DNA from: Manduca sexta
Lineage: Eukaryota > Arthropoda > Insecta > Lepidoptera > Sphingidae
Reading direction: 5' to 3'
Length of the DNA: 64,000 bases
NCBI RefSeq assembly: GCF_014839805.1
Contig: NC_051130.1
Span: forward strand, 5,456,001-5,520,000
Of this stretch, positions 25,301-36,285 are shown piece by piece. The notes beneath the pieces were generated by a model. The model ran no database searches and was not told the origin of the DNA. It was given only the letters and a program-made list of their open reading frames with translations. How positions within the stretch are numbered: the stretch's first letter is position 1; each line of letters opens with the position of its first letter. A program made the translations under genes and the position numbers.

Positions 25301-28300
25301 TCTATGCTGGTGACTATTCATGTTAATTTCAATAGTTATTTATTTGTTGGTGCGGAACCGAATTTGTTTTACCCTGCTGGATAGCAACAGCAAGATGAAA
25401 AGCTCTCTATGGCTCCTTTCTATAAACCATATTCGAGAATCTTGGGTCAGAATATTTGTCGTCAGTCAAAAGATGTAACGACTATGTTAACGTTCTATTT
25501 GGACTAGCTTTTGGCGACGGCTCTGTCCGCGTAAAAAAGATCTTCCGATTATTCGTGAAAGAATTCAGCCCTTACAAGTAATATACTCGCATTTTTTTTT
25601 CATTATAATATTAGTATTGATTTTATTACTTACATTAGTCTGATTTGTGGCGTCACGCAAAACATGACATCTCAAATTATAATTTGTATTATTACTTAAT
25701 ATTATTTTATGTATTGAGATAATAAGAGTAATCCATTATTTCATGATTATAATAATAATTTGTATTATGTCCTTCAAGCATGCTATTTTATTTACAGGGG
25801 TGTTTGGTTTACGTTGGCAAGTAAGCTGTGAAACTAGTAAATATGATAAGTAAGTACCCATAAGACGTTAAAAATCTGTTTAAGTTATCACAATATTAAC
25901 CTACAACAATTAAGGCCTTAACAATCAATGCCTTTAAGCTCCTAAAGTCTTAACAGTAACACCAAATAGTCTAAAGACTTCTTAAACTAGGTATAATACC
26001 TTCATTTAAACCACAAACCACAAACATATCTTCATTTTGTACATAAACAATATAAAATATTAAAAAATAATGATATTTCTGAAAACCATTATCAAAAGCG
26101 TTAGATACAAATATATTACTTATCATTAATTTCTATCACAAAGAACACGTGAACAATGTGTATTTCCCTTAACAGAGACAATAAGGATATATTCTTAATC
26201 AGTCTCATTAGAAGTTAAGGTCAAATTTAAATAATTTATTAGTCTTAAGTCTAGATTGTTGTCAAAATTATGTACTGTATGCTGTCGGTACATCATAGAA
26301 TAAAAAAAATATATGTAGATTTAGAGTGTATTCATATGACTCCGGTGGCTGTTGCGACAATGACCTTACATGTATCAATTTAAAGTGAATTTCAATGTCT
26401 TCACATTACTTCTGTCGCAGTTTCCTCAAGGATATTCTAATCTTTACAAAGAGCAATCCATATCGTTGCGTTCAACCACAATATTTTTTCCAGCCACACA
26501 TTAATAAGTATATATCCTCACACCGAAGCCCAGCTAAAAGTCGTTACCCAGTTCCACGACCCTGAGAATGCAGTGGAAATTCTTAAAGCAAGCCGAGGAC
26601 TTAATGACAGCCTGGATGTTCTGGTACCACCGAACAGGGTCGGATATGTCCAGCATTACGCAAAACAATCGAATTTATTGTTAAAAGTTAAACAGAAGAA
26701 TTATGGCAGGTAATTGTTTTTCATATTGGATTTTATTTGCTTAGAAAACAGCAAACTGTGGACATCTTTATTAGCTGTATATTCATTGTACTATATTAGT
26801 TAATTTAATTCTACGCAAGTGTCAAAAATAATTCATTGAATAAAATGTAAAAAAAAAAAACTCTTAGAGTAAATTTTATAATAATTAAATTGAAATTTAG
26901 CTACACTGTTGACGTGAAATCCATAACAAATTCATCTGCAATTTAATTGTAGCAATCCGTTTGGTCCGCATTTTACTTGTGAATAATGAAATTGCATCTC
27001 TAATCAGGTTATTAGAGCCCGTGGAGCGAATGCCGAGAAGACGAATTTTGCGGCCCTTTAGCACCAGTGAATATAATTCGTTTTCAGCTGTAAGTATAGT
27101 TAATACACGACTGAGTAATAAATATGCTATAAGAAGAAAATAAAATGTTTCCGTTCCAATAACTCTCTTCATCACATATTGGAGTCGCTGAGATATAATG
27201 AAGCTCTCTTTTATCGCCAGATACAAGACTATTTAGAGAACGTAGCGAGGAGACACTCGGACATAGTAAAGTTGCAAACCCTAGGCACAAGCTACCAAGG
27301 CCGTTTGATGAAACTGGTTAAAATATCCACGAATCCCAACGCTGGAAATCCTATTATATTTGTAGATGCAGGTACTTATAATTGGTGTAAATTTTACTTT
27401 TTATAAAGTAGCATTTGCTTTAGTAAATGAAACCATATACTTACTCTTTTTTCAGAAATCTCAGATTTACTTTTCTTATATTTTATAATTTCATAGTATA
27501 GCGCGAATATGGTGTGTACGTGAGTATATTTCTGACTAAGAGTGCGATGTTGCCGCTAGGACGAATTATCTGAGAGAACTAATTAAAATTGTTTTTTAAG
27601 TTTTCATTGATATTTTTTTAATTTTACATTTACGGTTCGAATAACTTATGGCAAAGTGTTATTTTGAAGAAGATGAGTATGTGGTATCATTTCGCAACGT
27701 AATGTCAAAATGACCCTATATAGGTTTTAAAACTGTACAAGAAACGACTGAATATATTTGTCGATACTTTCTTTGTACTTAGAAAATATCACGACTGTAT
27801 AATTTCTTCTCATTTAAAGCATTTATGTCTGAATAGGCATCCACGCGAGAGAATGGGTCGCGCCCGCAATGGCTCTATACATAATACACCGGCTCACGAA
27901 CGACCCTGAAGCGAGACAAAAGGACCTGAATGGTGTGGACTGGTACATACTGCCCGTCGTCAACCCCGATGGCTACGAGTATACGAGATCCAGCAGAAAT
28001 GTAAGTTGCAATTTGTTACCTAAAATGAGAGTGATAGAAACTATTTCTTCTTGGTTTTTTTGAAGTATGGAAATATTGGCAATAATTAATTGGTTCAGTT
28101 TAATTATATTGTAGGATCAAAATGTTATGAATATATGTACTATATTACATCATACAAGTTGATAATGTTACTTGTCAGAAATACGATATATAATGCAATG
28201 TTACTTCATAGAGGTAATCCTATAAATAGTTAAAATAAGGACGTGATACAATAATATATAATGTAATAACTTTGAGATGCTATTACAGAATCGTATGTGG

Positions 28301-28852
28301 AGGAAGACGAGGTCCAAAAACGCCAACTGCTATGGCGTCGACGGCAATCGAAACTATGGCTTCAAGTGGGCTGTGAGTGGAATATCCAAGAACCCTTGCG
28401 ACAAAGAGACTTACGCTGGACCGAAGCCATTCTCCGAACCAGAGACGCAAATGGTTAGGAACATCATGATGGAGAATGCAAAGAGACTTAAGCTTTACGT
28501 ATCAGTACATTCTTATGGACAGTACTTGGTCTACCCTTGGGGATATACCGGAGATTTTCTCCCTAAGGAATGGAAGAAACTGGATTCTTTAGCTAGAGCG
28601 GTCTCAGATGCCGTGAAGAGAGCTGGCGGGAAGCCTTTCAGGGTGATGAGTGCTGGGAAGTGGTACCCCGCTGCGGGAGGCAGCGATGACTTCGCTTTTG
28701 GTGCCGTCGGAGTGCCTTATTCTTATACCATGGAATTGACAGACGGCTATGAATTTGTGTTCCCAGAACGTCTTTTAACCAACGTGTTGCCGCAGTTTTA
28801 CGAAGGTTTCAGAGTGTTCGGTACTCAGATCAGAAACGAGTTCAGGGTCTGA
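22386..28852 (+). CDS. CP-2: zinc metallocarboxypeptidase B-like (M14A), secreted proenzyme
   Basis: Seven exons: 22386-22413, 25798-25849, 26494-26709, 27008-27089, 27185-27371, 27837-28000 and 28289-28852; GT-AG, consistent phases, 430 residues, normal for the family. Order: signal peptide (MALWIVLFLG, about 1-20), propeptide (about 28-126), catalytic domain (127-430). In the family this enzyme removes one C-terminal residue from peptides after the propeptide is cleaved. Zinc ligands H191, E194 (IHAREW) and H317 (SVHSYGQ) are present, as are R248 (WRKTRS), N263-R264 (NRNY), Y369 and catalytic E392 (YTMEL). The pocket reads WYPAAGGSDDF, so the position equivalent to bovine 255 is Asp (D376), as in carboxypeptidase B: Lys/Arg preference is inferred. 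C257 and C280 match the family disulfide. Tissue is unknown; larval gut digestion or male-tract peptide processing are both possible. Confidence 0.93.
23460..23700 (+). repeat. SINE family A copy in CP-2 intron 1
   Basis: B box GGGTTCGAATCCCGGGTCGG, body AGCCCGAAGTCTGGAATTTA, ATTATGGGACATAACACTC, tail TGCATGCCCCTTCGC. Ends with a duplicated ACCTGTAACTTG. Confidence 0.75.
24505..24570 (-). repeat. SINE family A tail fragment in CP-2 intron 1
   Basis: Complement of the family A tail: CATTTATCCCGGAAGGGGTA then GCAGAGACGCA. Confidence 0.45.
25500..25625 (-). repeat. Dispersed repeat family F fragment in CP-2 intron 1
   Basis: ACTAGCTTTTGGCGACGGCT then CTGTCCGCGTAAAAAAGATC and an AT-rich end with TATAATATTAGTATTGA. 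Confidence 0.45.
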
Positions 28853-28915
28853 ATGATCCAAGTATAATTCGTTATATTGAAGACTGAAATCTGGTATTAT
28901 TTTGAAAATGCGAAT

Positions 28916-28921
28916 AATAAA
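28916..28921 (+). terminator. Poly(A) signal of CP-2
   Basis: AATAAA begins 64 bases after the TGA stop at 28850-28852, a normal position for a compact insect gene, and about 108 bases before the CP-3 start codon. Confidence 0.65.
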
Positions 28922-28989
28922 TTTGGTTGAAATCAGTTTTGTTTATTTTCTGTTCAAAGTTAATGTAAATTTTATTGCTGAAGTTTTAT

Positions 28990-28995
28990 TATATA
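28990..28995 (+). promoter_or_regulatory. Possible TATA box of CP-3
   Basis: TATATA lies 34 bases before ATG 29029 in the only DNA between the CP-2 poly(A) signal (28916-28921) and CP-3. If used, the 5' UTR would be only about 5-10 bases. In AT-rich DNA this motif is frequent by chance, and CP-3 could instead be made by read-through from CP-2. Confidence 0.25.
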
Positions 28996-29028
28996 GCTAC
29001 GAATGGTTGTTAGAGTATTGAACACAAC

Positions 29029-32000
29029 ATGAAATTTTGTTTCAAGTTGTGTTTTACAATTTTATACTCAGGTATGAGTATTTTCATTATATACTTATTA
29101 CTTAACTATTACACCCTTTTTTCAACTCATGTGTTCTTTTAGTATTTTCGATAAGCAGCTCTTCAAGATGTGGGTGAGTAAAAATAAAATTTCAACAAAA
29201 TGTTCTCCAAAGTTAACTTTATACTTTGCTATTTTAGGTGCAAAAAAATGAGACACTGCTACAGAGACATGCTGGATACTTTATTAGATAGAGAAGAGGC
29301 CGCATGCATAGAAGATGCGGCAATTGGAACCAGCACGGTAAGGCAGGAGTTATATGAAGAGTAATTAAATCAAAACAATAATTATAAGAAAATTCCTCTC
29401 AGATTACAGTATTCTTGAAGGCCTTGAAAAAATATTGCGGTGAACATATCGAAGTAAATAATGAATATGTTACTTATGAAGGAAGGCATCTTTACGAGGT
29501 AAATATAGACATAAAGTTATAACTAAGCTGGTGTTAAACATCCTATATAATTAATTACGAAAGGATCATATTTTTGCCATTCCAAAATTGTAAATGATAA
29601 CCTGCCCAGAAAGCAGACATGCTGTGCCCTTATTTCCGACGGATAATATCCGCCTTTTACTGCCATTAGATCTATAAAACAAATTGAGTTCCAAAACGTA
29701 CTATCTAAAATAATTCAGTCAACATTCAAAATATTATACAAATAAAATCTATCAGTCAAAACGTATTTATAAATTCATTCAGGTGGTCCTGAAAAGCAAT
29801 AAAGAAAGTGCAAGGCAGGAAGATCAGAAGCCAGTGCTGGTGTTGGAAGCGGGTCAGCAGGGCGGCACCGAGCCAGTGATGCTGGCTCTCTACGTGATTG
29901 AACAACTCGTCGCTTGCCAGGAGTACAACGAATTGATTGACAAAGTGCGCTGGGTGATACTGCCGTGTACCAACCCCGACGGCCAGGAGTATGCGAGATT
30001 TGTAAGTGATATTTTTTTTTAAATAAACAAAGACGCCTTTAGCGCTGAAGGGGTAGGCTTAAACTTTTCGTCATGAGTGTTCCATTCCATGACGTGATAA
30101 GGAACGAGCCAACATCAGACTCCGGGTTGATTCGGAGTAAAAAAAAACTAATATCAGTTTACCCGACCTGGGATTCGAAGCGGGGACCTTTGAGCCAGGG
30201 ACCTGCCTTGCACGCAATACAATAAAATAACCAAGACGGATCATTGCAAAAAAATTACAAAAATATAAATATGAAATTTTGTGATCATTTGGCTTTGGTA
30301 CGCAGGTAGATGATAATATTATGGTGGATTCATGTATACTTAGGCTAATTTTTAATTCGGAAAATTGCATAGCGGGCCTGTTATTAGGAAAGGTCTATCA
30401 TACATGTAACGACGCAAGCAATACTTAAATGTCTAAGTTCATAAATAAAGTAATAGCTTTTTAAAAATAAAGGTTTATTAATAGACTTTTAACAATAAAG
30501 GATTCCTGATCTTTTTAACCTGTTCACTGTAATAAAACTATTTTTCGGATTTTATCGCGGTTTTGTATATTATGATTTCAAAGACTTTACAGCCTTCATG
30601 GTTACGAGGAAGACTGAGGTGTTGGTCGACCGAAAAGTCAAATTTGTAATATCTACCTACAATTTACAATTTTACAAATAGTTTTACTTCAATGTCTCAC
30701 ATTCGCTTAAACATATGAAAATATTATTCCTATATACTGTTTCATTCAATTCACTCAGTGGCCTAGTTGTGTTACGGTACGACCGCGATACTGAGGTCTC
30801 GGGTTCGATCCCCGAGTCGAGCAAAATGATATTGGGATTTTCTACTCAAACTTAGCCCGGAGTCTGAAATTTGTGCCCGATATGGTGATAAGTTCACCCT
30901 TTATCGCATAATGGGATGGAATACACACTGTGGAAAGTGGATGCACCAGTTACGCCTATGCCTATGCCTTCGTAGATGAAAGGCAAGAGTGTGTTTATTA
31001 GTATTGAAAATAAAAGTTAAATTGCAAAAGTGAATTATTTTAAGTTTATTGCTCATTAAAAAAGGAATATTGGCAAAGAAGGACCTTTCTATACTGTTAG
31101 TTATTTGGATTGGAATCCTCACTAACAATAGTCTATGCTAGTAACTGGAACTTAGACATCATAATATCATCATCATTGTCCAGTTATTATAAAAGCTGTT
31201 ATTCATTTAATTTTTATATTTTTGACTACTGATTATTTTTTATTTGACCGAACTTACAATAAACTCAACTGACATGACTTCGCAAGTTTGGTTATCATGT
31301 TAAACTATACATTGCACATTATACAAAACTACAGATCTCCCACGCGCGCCAACTGTGTAAAATTAAAGCCACACCTACACTTTTGGTGTTTTTGTTTCTA
31401 ATTTTGGTATTTTCTCTGAAATAATCCGTCTTATAATATCATAGCCTAATGAAAACAATAAAAAGTGATTATAAATTATTTTATTATACACTTCTATCAT
31501 CTATGACGATAGGTACATGTATGTTGCTAACTTAAGAGAGCTTCGACTGTCCATAAGCTATGCCATCTCTATCCATAACAAGTTTATTGCTGCTACTGTG
31601 CGTGTAATTAGACATAAAGTCCCATAATGCTTGGTTACAAAATTACACATAAATACACTTTTGAAGTAATTCAAATTAGTAGTCAAACATAAATAATAAT
31701 GAAAAATAATAATATTTAAATATATAAACAACTTTCCAGAACCACATGCTCTGGAAGAAGAACTTAAGACCATCAGATGACCGTCTTAGTTTCGGCGTAG
31801 ACATCTCTCGAAATTTCGACACACAATGGGGCTCGTGTCCACGAGTCGACAGCGGATTTTCGCAAATATTTCCCGGACTAGCACCCGCGTCCGAAAACGA
31901 AACTGTATTTATCAAGAACGTATTATCGAAATACAAGAAAGACGCGAAAGTATACGCATCAATAAAACGGGACGGACATTCAATTGGCTACCCTTATGGG

Positions 32001-32348
32001 TACATGAAATCCAACGCGCCCAATAATGTGTTACTTATAAAAGTGTCCGGCGAAGTTGCGTCTAAAGTAAATCAGAGGACCGGCGGCGTCCATTTGTTCC
32101 TCAACAACAGCATATACGAGCTGGAAGGCAAGCCGTATTGCGGGCACAGCGTCGACTACGCTTATGATCTCGGCATACCATTGTCGTTCGACATGCGAGT
32201 GTTCCTCGGGAACGATAACCGCATCATGACAAAGTTTCAAACACTGCCCCGCGGCTACGAGACCTCGCTCAGAAACGGATACTTCAGTGCCATCAGGGAA
32301 CTTTACAACGCAATCATAAACGAGAAGAAATACGGCAGGATATACTAA
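29029..32348 (+). CDS. CP-3: M14 carboxypeptidase-like pseudoenzyme without propeptide
   Basis: Six exons: 29029-29071, 29143-29173, 29238-29337, 29403-29498, 29783-30001 and 31740-32348 (TAA); all GT-AG with matching phases, 365 residues. ATG 29029 starts MKFCFKLCFTILYSV, a signal peptide. Only about 40 residues, Ser- and Cys-rich (SSSSRCGCKK), separate it from the catalytic-like domain, so the propeptide is absent. The fold is recognisable from EAGQQ, CTNPDG, GVDISRNF, GYPYGY and YAYDLGIP. All three zinc ligands are replaced (H69 to Q116, E72 to T119, H196 to K239), as are catalytic Glu270 (R316), R127 (K169) and N144 (S186); R145 remains (R187). It should bind no catalytic zinc and have no peptidase activity. 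The 219-base and 609-base exons stay open, so a working non-enzymatic protein is more likely than decay. ATG lies 176 bases after the CP-2 stop. Confidence 0.86.
30025..30210 (-). repeat. SINE family A copy in CP-3 intron 5
   Basis: Reverse strand: GACTCCGGGTTGATTCGG body, then B-box complement CCTGGGATTCGAAGCGGGG. Diverged. Confidence 0.55.
30536..30725 (+). repeat. MITE-like family E copy in CP-3 intron 5
   Basis: TTTTTCGGATTTTATCGCGG core start, diverged middle (TTTCAAAGACTTTACAGCC), then right end TTCAATGTCTCACATTCGC. The left side (AATAAAACTATTTTT) is the complement of the right AAATAGTTTTACTT. Confidence 0.6.
30755..31000 (+). repeat. SINE family A copy in CP-3 intron 5
   Basis: tRNA-like head (GTGGCCTAGTTGTGTTACGG; B box GGGTTCGATCCCCGAG), body AGCCCGGAGTCTGAAATTTG, tail CACCAGTTACGCCTATGCC. 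Opposite in orientation to the 30025 copy in the same intron. Confidence 0.75.
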
Positions 32349-32352
32349 TAAA
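32347..32352 (+). terminator. Poly(A) signal of CP-3 overlapping its stop codon
   Basis: AATAAA starts on the second base of the TAA stop (32346-32348), the same arrangement as in CP-1, implying a very short 3' UTR. Confidence 0.6.
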
Positions 32353-32559
32353 CGTTTTAGCTAATAATTGATTTCACTCGTTCCACGTAAAGCCTATTAT
32401 GTTATTTGAAGGTAACTTAAACGAGCCGAAAAAGCTTTACAGCCGGTATATATCATCAATTAAGCGCCTCTGCATGAGGAGTTTTAAATTGAGCATGAAA
32501 ATCTTCAACTGGGTCAAAATTATGTACGTACCGGGTTCGGCATCTATCGCGATACAATA

Positions 32560-32983
32560 TTTATTTAGTACATAATGGTGTATCTACGTTGGAGGAGTCA
32601 CTTTTCCACTTTTCGGTAGGATGTCGGTCATGCGCGGTGGTGGCACTGAAACGCGCCTGCGTTAGGGGTGGGGCCCGTGGCCGTACAACCCGCTGCCACT
32701 CTGTAGTCGGCCGCGGTGGCGGACAGGCGCCTAGCTCCTAGTGCCTCTTGTACTCGCTGAACCTCTGGCATCTCGACTTAGACAACTCCGCCGCCGCTCG
32801 CGATACCAAACCAACACATTATATTTTTCCGTTTCTTAATTTCACATTCCGCATATGATTTCTTGTTGGCGTTTTATTTGTAGTGATTTTGAATTTTTTA
32901 AGTTGATTTTTTAATAAAATAATAAGTTTTAAAATATTACATTTTATTGTTTTTTGGTAAAGTCATTAATTTGTGTTTAAAAA
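32560..32983 (+). promoter_or_regulatory. GC-rich promoter/5' UTR region of the fourth gene
   Basis: About 32580-32820 is markedly GC-rich (runs such as GCCGCGGTGGCGGACAGG and CCGCCGCCGCTCGCG) between two AT-rich stretches, then an AT-rich leader of about 160 bases runs to ATG 32984. No TATA box at a convincing distance was seen. It fits a broad or CpG-type promoter with 5' UTR. It begins about 210 bases after the CP-3 stop. Confidence 0.5.
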
Positions 32984-33026
32984 ATGACGGGGCCGTTGCA
33001 GTCTGATGACGAGGCGCCAATGCGAG
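32984..33026 (+). CDS. First coding exon of an unidentified fourth gene (partial)
   Basis: ATG 32984 opens MTGPLQSDDEAPMRG; the last codon is split by a strong donor (G|GTAAGT) after 33026, phase 1. It sits directly downstream of a GC-rich 5' block, unlike the surrounding AT-rich DNA. An acidic, Gly/Pro-containing N-terminus without a signal peptide suggests an intracellular protein. I do not recognise the family. No phase-compatible second exon was found up to the window end, so the first intron would exceed 30.9 kb, as is common for regulatory genes of insects. The chance that this is a noncoding exon or a false start is appreciable. Confidence 0.55.
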
Positions 33027-34607
33027 GTAAGTTGCTAAAGAAAAACTTGTTTCAGAATTTGACGGTGTTTTGGGGAAAAATATAGGGAATTGTTAGGTGA
33101 AAAGTAAAGTACGGATGGGCGGAAGGCGGTCCCGAGTTCCGACGGCAACAGGTTGCACCGAGCGACGGGCGGCGAGCGCTACGGAACCATCTCCCGCCTG
33201 CTCCGCGTTTCTATTAACTGCTAATAAACACCCCTGATACCAGACTTTGCACTAATTAGCGATGAGAGCCTCGTTACGTTAAATTTCTTACCAAGTTCAG
33301 TAAAATTTTCGCTGATATTACACTTTGGCTCATTTTCATGTCGGGAAAACGGGAAATCTTGCTGTAAAATGTTTTACTATCTGAGTTTGATAGTAATTTA
33401 TGATTTTTAAACTCCTGAGCTACATATTGGCAAAAAAACAAGAGTGTTTTATGGCCTGAGCATATCCATATGAATAACTTTTTGAAGAAGAAAGTAATGT
33501 GGAATTTTATTGCTTTAAATTCTAATGAAAAAAACTTCCTTATTATCGCTTTTTATGGCTCACTCGGGAATGGTTTTAAAGAGTTGTAGATCATTTTATG
33601 TAACTAACCTTATAAAATGGTATTTTCCAAAAAAATAAAATTTAAAATATATGTTTTGTTCGGAGTACTGGTAAAATTTTCGTTTGGAAAAGTAAAAAGA
33701 AATAACGGTTTGAATTACGCTAAAACTTACGAATATTATAACACCGTCCAAAATAAGAACTAAAATTTAATAATTCTCTTGCATCTTGAAAATACGTAAA
33801 GGTTCGTAATAATTAATTATGCTGTTAACGGGAATGTTACTACTATCATGAGAATATTAAAATAGTTTAATGATTTTTGAAGTTGCATCACTGATATCCA
33901 ATTATTTAATATGCCAGAAAATATACGCGTTTAACAAATAATTTAATATAACTGAATTAAAATAATTATTCCGGACTGAATAAAAAATACATATTCATTT
34001 AATCATCAAGAACTTAAATTGAAAAATAAAACCTAATAAAGTTGGAAATTAAATGTCGATCTTCATTTGTCTATATTAAATTCATTGCGTTTAAGGTGAC
34101 TTAAAATTATGCAATGTCCATAATATATACTTCTGTCGATCGTAAAATAAAATATAAATCTCTTAGATTTATTTTACTTGTTGGAAAATTTGTAAAATTT
34201 ATTATGTCGCTTATCGGAGAAGGAATGCGATGCAAGAAGCTTCAAGATTTTAATATCTAGTCTTTGTCTTTAAATATTGTTACAAGTAAATGAATCTTCC
34301 CTTCCGGATTTTCTTCGGAAGATTTTCCTTTTTTTATTTCGGTAAATGCCAGGAGCTTGATTCTCAATCCTTTTTGTATTTTTTCTTTGGCGTTACATTT
34401 TTAACATTCTTGATTCCGATCTGTGCTCGAAATTTTCTTTTCATTTAATCCATAATGTTCTGCACAATGCACATGTTTCTTGTGCTGATTTTATTGGCTT
34501 CTTCTACCTATGTATTGGTAATTCGAGACTTTAGAACTGTTTTCTTTGAAATTTATTGGTATTTAAAAGGAGATATTAATTTAATTCGGTTGTAGTTTTT
34601 AATAAAA

Positions 34608-34770
34608 TTATGATTTCTAGAATTTACGCGAATGTTACATATTGATATATAACTATTATACGGATTTTATCCCGTTTTTTTATGTTATAATTCTGTCCTC
34701 ACTTAAATTATAATATGAAAAACCGCAAATAACTCTGAAGAATAGTTTTATTTCGGTGTCTTAAAAAAAT
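34608..34770 (+). repeat. MITE-like family E copy with both ends
   Basis: Left end TTTACGCGAATGTTACATA, CGGATTTTATCCCG core start, right end AATAGTTTTATTTCGGTGTC. Diverged but shows the inverted-end layout. Confidence 0.45.
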
Positions 34771-35974
34771 TCTAGGAATTACTGAGAAAAAGACCTATCG
34801 TTGTTAATTATACTTATAACGTAGATTTTGTACTTATGTTTGATATTTTGCACAATACAACGTATTTACCTTCACAAAGACTTAAAATATTACTTCTTCG
34901 CCACCTGATGGTGTGTCAATATATTTTTATTCTATGTTTATAGCATCTAAATCTAAAATGAATTGTGTGAAATGTTATAAAATTCTTTGTAGCTATTATT
35001 TATGCGTAATATCGCTGTAGTTCTTTATATTCTTTGAATACAATGTCCACGGCATACGGCCAGCATAATTCCTAATTTTATTACTTATTTTTTTAAGACA
35101 AAATAATCTTTACAAATTTTAGCGAAATTTCCTCACAATTTTATTTACAATTTTACTAAAATACTTTTCCGTATTAAATATTAGAACATAAACAGTTTGA
35201 ACAACTATCCTCCACACAACCTCTGGTATAAAATGTTATCACTGATCGATGTAACAGTTGTAAAGGTGGGTTGACAGTAAAGTTCGTGTGATAAGGTATC
35301 GATCGCTGTTTCGCCGCACGTCCGAGATAACAACTATGCGGGTGTTTGACGACGCAAGCCCACATGTCACTAATGCATACTTTTAACGTTTACGGGGACA
35401 TGTTTTTGGCGTCTCTTTGTTTAGAATATCAGGTAGCCTATGTTTGAATCCCGCTGCAAGAATAAAGGCTGGTATGGGTTTTGTGGTGTGTAGTTAACAA
35501 TAGTGCACCGATATTGTTTTTTTATTTAGGTCTTAACATCTTAATTATTCTATCTCTAGCCATGATGCCAAGTTATTGATAGTATTGAGTGTAATAAAAT
35601 TTCTGCGTTTTTTTATCTAAATAAAAAATATTCACAGTATTTAACTGGAAGATTTTATTCTTATAGAGTTAGTATACAGGGAAACGTTTGTTTAGTTTTA
35701 GTGGAATTTTTGAAGTTCACTTGTAAAAGCTTAGCGGGCCACATCCAAAAGCGGAGCGGGCCGCAGGTTCGGTATACCTGAGCTAGTGGGTCATTTAGCC
35801 GTGGGGGATGATATTTCCATGGACACTAAAAATGCCAGGGGAGTCGTGGTAGCCTCATGGACCTTTAAAAAATCATTGAGAATAATTATGAGAGTATCCA
35901 ATTTTTTTGGCTGCTGCAAACACACTAATGTCGACTACTTGATAAGGCAGCGGTAGTTAATTGTATTAATTTGT

Positions 35975-36285
35975 GACTAAAACGCTATGTTGGGCATTTC
36001 TGACTGGGTTTTACCATCTTAAAAATTACTCAGTCGCAGAGTCGCCTTATTCAGAGTTAGGAAGTTGGCGATGTGATATTCCCGTGCCTCGGAAAGACCG
36101 TAAAGCCGTTGGTCTTGCGCCTGATCTCTCTCCGGTCATGTCTGTTTGCCGTCTCATCAGACTACGAGAGTAAAGAAACAGAGAGTTCACCAGTTTATTG
36201 CTCACACTTGTGCACTATAATATCTACTGCGTAGGAGCTGATCTCCTTGGTCGAGATTGGCTGAAATGGCCAAAATTCGGTTAGG
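35975..36285 (+). repeat. SINE family B copy, head missing
   Basis: Forward copy: GAGTTAGGAAGTTGGCGATG, GTGCCTCGGAAAGACCG, then CACACTTGTGCACTATAATA and GAGATTGGCTG. A spurious 66-codon open frame runs through it. Confidence 0.75.
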
